From positions 502,464 through 566,463 of the forward strand of contig NZ_JAAMPJ010000007.1 of assembly GCF_011067745.1 (NCBI RefSeq): a stretch of DNA of 64,000 nt, read 5' to 3'. The stretch comes from Lentzea alba (lineage in GTDB: Bacteria > Actinomycetota > Actinomycetes > Mycobacteriales > Pseudonocardiaceae). Below, one piece after another: positions 16,269 through 24,547 of the stretch. The notes under the pieces are model-generated. The model saw only the letters and a program-made list of their open reading frames with translations, was not told the DNA's origin and searched no databases. A program made the position numbers and the translations under genes. Within the stretch, counting starts at the first letter, position 1, and every line of letters starts with the position of its first letter.

Positions 16269-17258
16269 ATGACCGCGCTGACCAACAGGCTGAATGAGGT
16301 GGAACGCTCATTCAGCCCGACTCCGCTCGTGTCCGTGGACGACGACAACGTTGATCTGCACGCGAAGCTGGAGTTCTGCAACCCCACCGGGAGCGTGAAG
16401 GACCGGGCGGCGTTCTGGATTCTCAAACGCGCGGTCGAACGCGGCGAGATCACCTCTTCCACCACGGTGGTCGAATCTTCTTCCGGGAATTTCGCGATCG
16501 CCATGTCGTCGTTCTGCCGCGCACTCGGGATAGCTTTCGTGCCGGTGATCGACCCGAACTGCAACGTCGCCACGGAACAGTATTTGCGGGCGGCGTGCGA
16601 CAGGGTCGAGAAGGTCACCGAACGCGACAGCTCCGGCGGGTTCCTGCTGAGCAGGCTCGCCCGCGTCCAGGAGCTCGAAGCCGCCCTGCCCGGCGCCTAC
16701 TGGCCCAACCAGTACGCCAACGCCGACGCCGCCGAGGCCCACTTCCTGCTGACCGGCGGGGAGATCGCGGGGACGCTCGACAGCCTCGACTACGTGTTCA
16801 TCGGGGTCAGCACCGGCGGCACGCTGGCCGGCCTGTCACAGCGCCTGAAGAAGGAGTTCCCGCAGGTCAAGGTCATCGCGGTCGACACGGAGGGCTCCGT
16901 GATCTTCGGCCGGGCGCCGCGGGCGCGCAAGCTGCCGGGGCTCGGGTCGAGCATCGTGCCGCCGCTCGTGGCGAGCGCCGAGATCGACGACGTCGTGATC
17001 GTGAGCGAACACGAGGCGGTCCGCGGCTGCCGGGCCCTGCTGCGCCGCTCCGGCCTGTTCGTGGGTGGCTCGACCGGCAGCACGTACGCGGCGATCCAGC
17101 GCTACTTCGCCGGCCGGGGCAATTCCACCGAATGGCCGAGAACGCTGTTCCTCTGCGCTGATCGCGGAACGGCCTACGCGGAGACCGTCTACAACAACAC
17201 GTGGGTCGCGGAAGCACTCGGCGAGGAAACGCGCACACCGGCGACAGTGGCCGGATGA
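16269..17258 (+). CDS. sbnA: SbnA-like N-(2-amino-2-carboxyethyl)-L-glutamate synthase (L-Dap biosynthesis)
   Basis: PLP-dependent fold-type II enzyme (cysteine-synthase family), 329 aa. In staphyloferrin B and related pathways SbnA condenses O-phospho-L-serine with L-glutamate to ACEGA. Visible features are the PLP-lysine segment NPTGSVKDRAAFWI (Lys about residue 44), the SSSGNFAIAMS substrate loop, and the phosphate-binding GVSTGGTLAGL. The ACEGA synthases keep this cysteine-synthase frame but use glutamate as nucleophile; the neighbour SbnB makes that reading far more likely than cysteine synthesis. It starts the main operon after its own promoter and is followed after 15 bases by sbnB. 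Confidence 0.88.
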   Translation: MTALTNRLNEVERSFSPTPLVSVDDDNVDLHAKLEFCNPTGSVKDRAAFWILKRAVERGEITSSTTVVESSSGNFAIAMSSFCRALGIAFVPVIDPNCNVATEQYLRAACDRVEKVTERDSSGGFLLSRLARVQELEAALPGAYWPNQYANADAAEAHFLLTGGEIAGTLDSLDYVFIGVSTGGTLAGLSQRLKKEFPQVKVIAVDTEGSVIFGRAPRARKLPGLGSSIVPPLVASAEIDDVVIVSEHEAVRGCRALLRRSGLFVGGSTGSTYAAIQRYFAGRGNSTEWPRTLFLCADRGTAYAETVYNNTWVAEALGEETRTPATVAG

Positions 17259-17273
17259 CCTGGAAGGAACAAG

Positions 17274-18305
17274 TTGTCCAGTTTTTCGAATGAGCTTCGC
17301 GTGCCCGCGGTACGGGTTATCACGGGCGATGACGTGCACTCGTGCGTGAATGGCAGCGCCGAGGAGTGCGTTGATCTCGTTCGCCGCGCCTACCTCACGC
17401 ACTCCGCCGGAGACAGCTCCAACCCGCACAGCAGCTTCCTGCGTTTTCCGCACAAGCCGAACTCGCGGATCATCTCGCTGCCGGCCTATCTCGGCGGTGA
17501 TTTCGGCGTCGCGGGCATGAAATGGATCGCGAGTTTCCCGGACAACACCGCAGGTGGTATCCCGCGCGCGTCGGCGATGCTCATCCTGAACGACACCGAG
17601 ATCGGTTATCCGTTCGCGTGCCTGGAGTCCTCGATCATTTCCGCGACGCGCACCGCGGCCTCCGCCGTGCTCGGCGCCGAAGCGCTGGCGGGTGAGCGCG
17701 CCGCGCGCAGGGTCGGTTTCATCGGGACGGGCCTGATCGCGGGCCACGTCTGGCGCTTCCTGCGCGACCTGAAGTGGCGGATCGACGGCTTCCGGCTCTA
17801 CGACACCGTGCGCGCCAACGCGGACCGGTTCGGCGAGACGCTCACCGAGGACGGTGCGACCGGCGTGGTCACTGTGGACACCGCCGCCGAGGCGATCGAG
17901 GACTGCGACCTCGTGGTGCTGGCGACCGTCGCGGGCGAGCCGCACATCAGCGACCCGGGCCTGTTCGCCCACGCGCCGACGGTGCTGCACCTGTCGTTGC
18001 GCGACCTGTCCCCCGAGGTGATCCTCGCGGGCCAGAACATCACCGACGACGTGGACCACGCGGTCCGCGAACGCACGTCGTTGCACCTCACCGAACAGCG
18101 CACGGGCGACCGCGCGTTCGTCGCGGGCACGATCGCCGACGTGCTGAACGGCGTGGTGCGGCGCGACCCGGCGCGGGCGGCCATCTACTCGCCGTTCGGG
18201 CTCGGCGTGCTCGACCTGGCGATCGGCAAGTGGGTGTACGAGCAGGTGACCGAGCGGAACGACGGCACGGTCATCGACGACTTCTTCGGCAGCGCGGTGA
18301 GGTGA
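17274..18305 (+). CDS. sbnB: SbnB-like ACEGA dehydrogenase giving L-2,3-diaminopropionate
   Basis: NAD-dependent enzyme of the ornithine-cyclodeaminase/mu-crystallin family, 343 aa. SbnB oxidises and hydrolyses ACEGA to L-Dap and 2-oxoglutarate. Features are the Rossmann motif VGFIGTGLIAGHVW, the substrate-side MKWIASFPDN and SATRTAASAVLGAEAL segments, and the family length. The start is TTG at 17274 with GGAAGGA upstream. With sbnA it provides L-Dap as a building block for the NRPSs downstream, as in other Dap-containing peptides. MbtH follows at two bases. The call is strong because both enzymes are present and adjacent. Confidence 0.9.
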   Translation: MSSFSNELRVPAVRVITGDDVHSCVNGSAEECVDLVRRAYLTHSAGDSSNPHSSFLRFPHKPNSRIISLPAYLGGDFGVAGMKWIASFPDNTAGGIPRASAMLILNDTEIGYPFACLESSIISATRTAASAVLGAEALAGERAARRVGFIGTGLIAGHVWRFLRDLKWRIDGFRLYDTVRANADRFGETLTEDGATGVVTVDTAAEAIEDCDLVVLATVAGEPHISDPGLFAHAPTVLHLSLRDLSPEVILAGQNITDDVDHAVRERTSLHLTEQRTGDRAFVAGTIADVLNGVVRRDPARAAIYSPFGLGVLDLAIGKWVYEQVTERNDGTVIDDFFGSAVR

Positions 18306-18307
18306 CG

Positions 18308-18511
18308 ATGAGCGAGATCCAGTACACCGTGGTCGTGAACCACGAGGACCAGCACTCCGTCTGGTTCGCCGACCGGCCCGTTCCAGCCGGTTGGACCGAA
18401 ATCGGGTTCACCGGCACCAAGGAGGCGTGCCTGGCGCACGTCGAAGAGGTGTGGACGGACCTCACGCCGCGTTCCGTGCGCGAGCGGCTCACCGCGGGGG
18501 AGGCACGATGA
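18308..18511 (+). CDS. MbtH-like protein
   Basis: A 67-aa chaperone-like partner of NRPS adenylation domains. The family signature is visible: NHEDQHSVWFADRPVPAGW and then the C-terminal HVEEVWTDLTPRSVRE. MbtH proteins bind adenylation domains and are often needed for their solubility or activity. It overlaps the next gene by ATGA, two bases after sbnB, so it is made with the operon. Confidence 0.96.
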   Translation: MSEIQYTVVVNHEDQHSVWFADRPVPAGWTEIGFTGTKEACLAHVEEVWTDLTPRSVRERLTAGEAR

Positions 18512-20427
18512 CCGCGGGCGTGCTCCTGGACACCAGGAAGGTCGTCACCACCGTCGAGCTGTCGGTGTTCGAACGGATCACCCCGCTCGTGTCGGGCTAC
18601 CTCGAGGCGTACGCGTCGACGGATCCGGTGGTGAGCAAGGAGTTCCGCTTCGACAAGTACACGACGAGCATCAAGACGCCGCTCGACACGATCGCGGAGG
18701 CCTTGCTGGCCAAGGACTCCGACGTGTTCGCGTTCTCGACGTACGTGTGGAACGTCGGCCTGGTCCGCAAGCTGCTGGTGCGGCTGCGCGAGGCCCGTCC
18801 CGACGTGCACATCGTCCTGGGCGGGCCGCAGGTGATGCACCACGGCCTGCGCTACCTCGACCCGGCCGACGAGCGGATGATCGTGTGCAACGGCGAGGGC
18901 GAGGTGACGTTCACCGAGTACCTGCGCGAGCTCACCGCGCCGGCACCGGACCTCACCACCGTGGCCGGGCTGACGATGTACCGGGACGGACAGCTGGTCA
19001 CGACGCCGGAACGACCGCGCATCAAGGACCTCGAGACGATCCCGTCGCCGTTCCTGACCGGGCTGATCTCCGACGAGTACAGCATCAGCATCATCGAGAC
19101 CAACCGCGGCTGCCCGTACCACTGCGGCTTCTGCTTCTGGGGTGCGGCGACCAACGACCGCGTCTACCGGTTCGACGAGGAACGGGTGCGCGACGAGCTG
19201 ACCTGGATGGCGCGCAACGGCACGCTGTTCCTCTACATCGCCGACGCGAACTGGGGCATGCTCGCCCGCGACGTCGAGTTCTCCGAGCACATCGCCTCGC
19301 TCACCCGCGAGTACCGGCTGCCGAACGTCGTGTACTTCTCCTCGGCGAAGAACAAGCCGCACGCGGTCACCAAGATCACCGGCATCTTCCAGGAGGCCGG
19401 GCTGGTCGCGTCCCAGCCGGTCTCCATGCAGACGCTGGAACCGACCAGCTTGAAGATCATCGCCAGGGACAACATCAAGCTCGACGCGTTCGGCTCGGTG
19501 CAGGACGACCTGCGCGACCGCGGCCTGAGCTCGTTCATCGAGCTGATCTGGCCGCTGCCCGGCGAGACGCTGGAGACGTTCAAGCACGGCATCGGCACGC
19601 TGTGCGAGCGGGACGCGCACACGATCATCTCGTACTCGCACCTGCTGCTGAACAACACGCCGATCTACCACAACCGCGAGAAGCTCGGCCTGATCACCCG
19701 GCCGGCCGGTGGTGAGGTCGCCGAGGCGCAGATCGTGATCGGCACGGAGCAGGTCACGCCCGACGAGTTCGCCGAGGGCATGCGGTACTTCTACGCCGTG
19801 CACGCGGTGCACAACACGCGCAGCCTGCGCGCCACGGCGAAGTACCTGACGGGCAAGGGGATCACGACGTTCCCCGACCTGTTCTCCGGGATGGTCGAGC
19901 ACTGGCGCGGCCTGCCCGAGGACGACGCCATCAAGTCCTACGTGGAGCGTTCCATCCGCGACGCGCTGTTCTACGACGTCGGCAACTACGGCCTGTTCGT
20001 GCACATGGTGCTGCACGAGCACCGGGCGCTGTTCACCCGGCACCTGCGCGACTTCGTGGCGGCGCAGCCGTGGTGGTCGGACCCGACCGCGCGGGCGTTG
20101 TTCGAGATCGACCTGGTGAACCGGCCGTACATCTACTCCTCCACGCCGCTGGAGGAGTTCGATCGTCCTTTCGAGACGGTCGTGGTGTCCGCAGCGTCCG
20201 GGCGCACCCGCACGGTCGAGCTCGACCCGTCCTGGCACGAGGAACTGCGCCGGTCGGTGCGGCTGGATCCGCTGGTGCCGCAGGGGCCGCGGTTCGTCGT
20301 CGACTACAAGCGGCTGCAGTACCCGTACATGGCGGGGCAGAGCATCGACCACAACGCGAACTACTGCCACGGCATGATCGAGAAGATCGAGAACATCGCG
20401 CCGATCTGGCGTTCGACGGGAGCCTGA
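18508..20427 (+). CDS. B12-binding-domain radical SAM enzyme
   Basis: A 639-aa enzyme. An N-terminal B12-binding-like Rossmann region (ALLAKDSDVFAFSTYVWN, then HIVLGGPQV at residues about 70-115) precedes a radical SAM core with CPYHCGFC (CX3CX2C, about residue 203) and a long C-terminal extension. The B12-binding part lacks the classic D-x-H-x-x-G, so cobalamin would be bound base-off without histidine, as in several natural-product radical SAM methylases. Such enzymes methylate unreactive carbons or do ring rearrangements. Position between MbtH and the peptidase/exporter places it in the peptide pathway; the substrate may be an amino acid, a carrier-bound residue or the peptide. The next gene overlaps by one base (TGATG). 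Confidence 0.85.
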   Translation: MTAGVLLDTRKVVTTVELSVFERITPLVSGYLEAYASTDPVVSKEFRFDKYTTSIKTPLDTIAEALLAKDSDVFAFSTYVWNVGLVRKLLVRLREARPDVHIVLGGPQVMHHGLRYLDPADERMIVCNGEGEVTFTEYLRELTAPAPDLTTVAGLTMYRDGQLVTTPERPRIKDLETIPSPFLTGLISDEYSISIIETNRGCPYHCGFCFWGAATNDRVYRFDEERVRDELTWMARNGTLFLYIADANWGMLARDVEFSEHIASLTREYRLPNVVYFSSAKNKPHAVTKITGIFQEAGLVASQPVSMQTLEPTSLKIIARDNIKLDAFGSVQDDLRDRGLSSFIELIWPLPGETLETFKHGIGTLCERDAHTIISYSHLLLNNTPIYHNREKLGLITRPAGGEVAEAQIVIGTEQVTPDEFAEGMRYFYAVHAVHNTRSLRATAKYLTGKGITTFPDLFSGMVEHWRGLPEDDAIKSYVERSIRDALFYDVGNYGLFVHMVLHEHRALFTRHLRDFVAAQPWWSDPTARALFEIDLVNRPYIYSSTPLEEFDRPFETVVVSAASGRTRTVELDPSWHEELRRSVRLDPLVPQGPRFVVDYKRLQYPYMAGQSIDHNANYCHGMIEKIENIAPIWRSTGA

Positions 20428-22718
20428 TGTTGCTCGACCGACGCCCAGCACTGGGCGTCCTCGCCGGGATCACGTTGCTCGGGGCACTGGCGGTGGTGGC
20501 GTTCGCGCCACCACCCGCCCGTTCCGGTGACGTCCCGGCGCGGGAGTTCTCCGCCGAACGCGCGGCCGTCCACCTGGAGCAGATCGCGCAACGTCCGCAC
20601 CCGACGGGGACCCCGGACAACGCGCGGGTGCGCTCGTACGTCGCCGACACCGCGCGTTCGCTGGGCGCGCAGGTCGAGGTGGACAGCGGTGACGTGGTGC
20701 GGGCGGGGTGGGGCAACCCGTTCCCCGCCGCGAACGTCCACAACGTCCTGGCCCGGCTGCCCGGCATCGACCCGCAGCGCAGCGGCGGGCAGACGCTGCT
20801 GCTCGTCGCCCACTACGACTCGGTGCCGACCGGTCCCGGCGCGGCGGACGACGGCGCCGCGGTGGCCGGGCTGCTGGAGACCATCAGGGCGCTGAAGGCC
20901 CGGGGCGGCACACCCAACGACGTCGCGTTCCTGTTCACCGACGCGGAGGAGATCGGCGCTCTCGGCGCGGAGAGGTTCGTCCGCTCCCGCGGGGTCGACT
21001 GGCTCGGCGCGGTGCTGAACTGGGAGGCCCGCGGCAGCTCCGGCCCGGTGCTGATGTTCGAGACCAGCAGCGGCAACACCGAGCTGATCGACGCCTACGC
21101 CGGCACCGGGACCCGTCCGGCGGGCAACTCGCTCGCCTACGAGATCTACCAGCGGATGCCCAACGGCACGGACTTCACGGTCTTCAAGGACGCGGGCGCA
21201 CGCGGCCTGAACGCGGCGTTCCTCGACGGCTTCCACGACTACCACTCGCCGCACGACGACATCGCGAACCTGGACCGCGACAGCCTGCAGCACCACGGCG
21301 AGACCATGCTCGGGCTCGTCGACCGCCTCGGCTCCACCGACCTGCGCACGCTCGGTTCCGACTCGAACGCCGTCTACTTCGACCTGTTCGCCCGCGTGCT
21401 GGTGCACTACCCGGCCTGGCTCGCCCTGGTCCTCGCCCTCGTCACGGTCCTGGGGCTCGCGGTCCTCGTCGTGGTGGGCGCGCACCGCGGAGCGTTGCGG
21501 ACGGCTGGAGTCCTGGCGGTGGCCGGGGTGTCGGTCGGCGCAATCGCGATCACGGTCGCGGTGGGCGTCGGGCTGTGGCAGCTCGTGCTGGTCGTGCGGC
21601 CGGGCTTGTCGGCGCTGCCGTTGGAGGAACCGTACGAGCGCGGCTGGTTCGTGGCCGGGTTCCTGGTCGCCGCCGCGGCCGTCGTGCTCGCGGCCGCCGG
21701 GGTGGTGCGACGCCGCGAGCAGGCCGAGGTGATCGGCGGTGTGCTCCTGGTCGGGACGGTGGTGGTGGCCGCGACGGCGGTGATCGTGCCGGGCGCGTCC
21801 TACCTGCTGCAGTGGCCGGTTCTCGCCGGGCTCGTGGCGTTCTGGTGGAGCATCCGGCGCGGACACGCCGGTGCGCTGCTCCTCGGGCTGCCCGCGGCGG
21901 TCGCCGTGGTGCTGTTCGCACCGCTGGTCGGCGCCGTTCTGGTCGCGCTCGGCCTGCAACTCGCCGCCGTGGCGATCGCGGTCGCCGTCCTGGGCGGGCT
22001 GCTCCTGCTGCCGTTGCTCACGCCGCTCCCCCGTGCCGCCGTGGTCGTGCCCGTCGTCGTGGCGCTCGCGCTGGTCGGCACCGGCCTCGCCCGCTCGGGC
22101 TTCGACCGGACCGAGCCGCGCACGAACGCGTTGCTGTACGTCCGGGACCTGACCGAGAACACGTCGACGTGGATGACCCGCGCCGACGAGACGGACGCTT
22201 GGACGTCGTCGGTACTCGGCGCCTCCCCCCGGGAGACGCGGGCGACCACGTACTTCCCGCAGGAGGGCCCGGACTCGTTCCTCGCCGCGGACGCGCCCCG
22301 GCTCGACCTGCTGCCGCCCGAGGTGAAGGTCCTCGCCGACGACCGCGGTGCCGAACCGCGGGCCGTCAAGTTCTCCGTGACGTCGCGCCGGGACGCGTGG
22401 CGGATCGTCGTCCGCCTGCCGCAGGATCGGTTGCGGGAGTGCACGTTCGCCGGCACGCGGATGGACGAGGCGACGCTCGCCAAGGACGCCGACTACACCG
22501 GCGCCGTGGTGTTCCAGTACACCGGCGACTCCGACACGTTCGAGCTGAGTTGTCTCGTCACCCCCGGCCCGCTGCCCGTGGACGCGGCCGACCAGACGAT
22601 CGGCCTGCCGGACGAGGTCGCCGCCCACGCCGGGCCACGACCCGAGGACACCTCGCTGATGCCGTTCGGTTTCACCCCGGCCGACACCTCCGTCGTCCGC
22701 CACGTCGTGGAGATCTGA
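20427..22718 (+). CDS. Membrane-anchored M28-family zinc metallopeptidase
   Basis: A 763-aa membrane protein. One N-terminal hydrophobic segment (residues about 7-30) leads to an extracytoplasmic M28 aminopeptidase domain. Its di-zinc ligands can be followed: His in LVAHYDSVP, Asp in GAADDGAAV, the Glu pair in FTDAEEIG, Glu in LNWEARG, and His in DYHSPHDD. About eight transmembrane helices follow (residues about 325-560), then a soluble C-terminal domain. The layout recalls ER/vacuolar M28 proteases. It overlaps both neighbours by one base and sits directly before the exporter. I infer it trims or activates the exported peptide, or protects the producer. It is not of the S12 ClbP type known for acyl-D-Asn prodrugs. 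Confidence 0.85.
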   Translation: MLLDRRPALGVLAGITLLGALAVVAFAPPPARSGDVPAREFSAERAAVHLEQIAQRPHPTGTPDNARVRSYVADTARSLGAQVEVDSGDVVRAGWGNPFPAANVHNVLARLPGIDPQRSGGQTLLLVAHYDSVPTGPGAADDGAAVAGLLETIRALKARGGTPNDVAFLFTDAEEIGALGAERFVRSRGVDWLGAVLNWEARGSSGPVLMFETSSGNTELIDAYAGTGTRPAGNSLAYEIYQRMPNGTDFTVFKDAGARGLNAAFLDGFHDYHSPHDDIANLDRDSLQHHGETMLGLVDRLGSTDLRTLGSDSNAVYFDLFARVLVHYPAWLALVLALVTVLGLAVLVVVGAHRGALRTAGVLAVAGVSVGAIAITVAVGVGLWQLVLVVRPGLSALPLEEPYERGWFVAGFLVAAAAVVLAAAGVVRRREQAEVIGGVLLVGTVVVAATAVIVPGASYLLQWPVLAGLVAFWWSIRRGHAGALLLGLPAAVAVVLFAPLVGAVLVALGLQLAAVAIAVAVLGGLLLLPLLTPLPRAAVVVPVVVALALVGTGLARSGFDRTEPRTNALLYVRDLTENTSTWMTRADETDAWTSSVLGASPRETRATTYFPQEGPDSFLAADAPRLDLLPPEVKVLADDRGAEPRAVKFSVTSRRDAWRIVVRLPQDRLRECTFAGTRMDEATLAKDADYTGAVVFQYTGDSDTFELSCLVTPGPLPVDAADQTIGLPDEVAAHAGPRPEDTSLMPFGFTPADTSVVRHVVEI

Positions 22719-24547
22719 TGACCGACGCGATCACGGTGCGGAACCTGACCCGCAGCTACCGCACGAACCAGCTGATCCTCGCGAACGACGACCTGACGTT
22801 CAGCGTGGCCAGGGGCGAGGTGTTCGGCGTGCTCGGTGCCAACGGCGCGGGCAAGACCACCCTCGTCTCGCAGCTGCTGGGGCTCGTCCGGCCGACATCG
22901 GGGTCGATCACGGTCGAGGGCGTCGACGTGGTGGCCGACCCGGACGGGGTCAAGCGGATCACCGGTTTCCTGCCGCAGACCGAACTCGCGATGCGCGAGC
23001 TGGAAGTGCGGCGCGCGTTGCACTACACCGGCCGCCTGCGCGGGCAGAGCGAGGCCGACGCGCTGCGGCAGACCGACTCGCTGATCGACGAGCTCGGCCT
23101 CGGCCCGGTGGCCGGCCGGTACGTCAACCAGCTCTCCGGCGGCATGATGCGGCTGGTCAACTTCGGCATGGCGCTCATGGGCCGGCCGAAGCTGCTGGTG
23201 CTGGACGAGCCGACCAACGAGCTGGACCCGCACAACCGCCGTCTGGTGTGGGACGTCCTGGCCCGCCGCAGCGCCGAGGAGGGCGCCACGGTCGTGCTGG
23301 TCACCCACAACGTGCTGGAGGCCGAGTCGGTCGTCGACCGGGTCGCCGTGATGAGGCGCGGCCGGATCGTCACGCTCGGGTCGCCCGGTGAGCTCAAGCA
23401 CCGGCTCGGCGACACCGTGCGGATGGAGCTGCAGGTCCGCGACGGCGGCGAGCTCGGACCGGGTGAGCTCGCGCTGCTCGGCGCCACCGGCACCGTGGTT
23501 CCCGGCGCCAGGGACGGCCGCTACCTCGTGCACTGCGCCCCGGCGCGGATGCCGGAGCTGGTCACGGTCGTCACCGAGGGCATGCGGACGATGGGGATCG
23601 AGGACTTCCGGCTCTCCCGGCCGTCGCTGGAGGACGTGTACCTGAGCCTCGGCGACGGCCCGGACCCCGAACCGTCCACAGTGGACGTCACGGACTCGGC
23701 GGGCTCGGCGGGCTCGGCGGCGGTTCCGGCCGGGGTGGCCGTCCTCGCCCCGCCCGCCGTCCCGGTGGCGGCGCCGGTGAAGCCGGCTCTGCGCGAACGC
23801 CTCGCCCGAGGGTTGACGAGCTTCAAGTACCTCTGGCTGGAACAGATGCTGGAGGTCAGGTCCACCTGGTGGTGGAGCCTGTTGTTCGGCTTCCTGATGC
23901 CGGTGGCCATGGTGTTCGGGCTGACGAGGATCGGCGGCGGTCTCACCGACCAGAACAGCCTGCTCTACATCGTGAGCGGCGCCGCGGTGTTCTCCGTCGC
24001 CACCGAGGGGATCGCGACGCTGGCGCAACGCGTCGGCGTGGTGCGCACGAGCGGGATGTTGCTGTACTACGTGTCTCTGCCGATCAGCCGCACGGCGTTC
24101 CTGGCCGCGCTGGTGTTCTCCCGGTTGTTGCTGATCCTGCCGGGCCTGGTCACCCCGATCGTGGCGGCGCGGCTGATGTACGACGCCGACCTGGTCCTGT
24201 CCCCCATGCTGCTGGTCGTGCTGCCGCTGACGTGCCTCGCGCTGTCCGCGGTGGGCCTCGCGATCGGCACGGTCGTGGAGAGCATGGACGTGATCGTCGT
24301 GATCACGAACCTGCTGATCTTCGTTCTGCTGCTGGCGGCGCCGGTGCTCATCCCACCGGAGTCGCTGCCGTTGCCGTTGCGGCTCATCGGCTACCTGTTG
24401 CCACCCACCTACGCCGCGGAAGGACTCCGGCACGCCCTCAGCGGCGATCTCGGCGGGATGTTCCTCGTCGACATCGCCGTGCTGCTGGGGATGACCGTGC
24501 TCGGTCTCGCCGCGACGTCCCGCTGGATCCGTTGGCGTATCGCATGA
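22718..24547 (+). CDS. ABC exporter: ATPase and permease in one polypeptide
   Basis: A 609-aa transporter half of the DrrA/DrrB type with both parts fused. The ATPase (residues 1-310) has Walker A GANGAGKTT, signature LSGGMMRL, Walker B LLVLDEPTNELDP and the switch histidine in LVTHN. An Ala/Gly/Pro-rich linker (about 318-355) leads to an ABC-2 membrane domain with six helices and the typical final LPPTYAAEGLRHAL. The order is ATPase first, membrane domain second. It would dimerise and export the peptide, giving self-protection. Overlap with the peptidase (TGATG) and with NRPS1 (ATGA) links it tightly to the pathway. Confidence 0.92.
   Translation: MTDAITVRNLTRSYRTNQLILANDDLTFSVARGEVFGVLGANGAGKTTLVSQLLGLVRPTSGSITVEGVDVVADPDGVKRITGFLPQTELAMRELEVRRALHYTGRLRGQSEADALRQTDSLIDELGLGPVAGRYVNQLSGGMMRLVNFGMALMGRPKLLVLDEPTNELDPHNRRLVWDVLARRSAEEGATVVLVTHNVLEAESVVDRVAVMRRGRIVTLGSPGELKHRLGDTVRMELQVRDGGELGPGELALLGATGTVVPGARDGRYLVHCAPARMPELVTVVTEGMRTMGIEDFRLSRPSLEDVYLSLGDGPDPEPSTVDVTDSAGSAGSAAVPAGVAVLAPPAVPVAAPVKPALRERLARGLTSFKYLWLEQMLEVRSTWWWSLLFGFLMPVAMVFGLTRIGGGLTDQNSLLYIVSGAAVFSVATEGIATLAQRVGVVRTSGMLLYYVSLPISRTAFLAALVFSRLLLILPGLVTPIVAARLMYDADLVLSPMLLVVLPLTCLALSAVGLAIGTVVESMDVIVVITNLLIFVLLLAAPVLIPPESLPLPLRLIGYLLPPTYAAEGLRHALSGDLGGMFLVDIAVLLGMTVLGLAATSRWIRWRIA

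Noticed and set aside
20427..22718. S12 ClbP-type prodrug peptidase
   Set aside because: No S-x-x-K or Y-x-N motif; the zinc-ligand pattern is that of M28.
22718..24547. Separate ATPase and permease genes for the exporter
   Set aside because: The frame is continuous through an Ala/Pro linker with no stop or start signal, so it is one fused protein.
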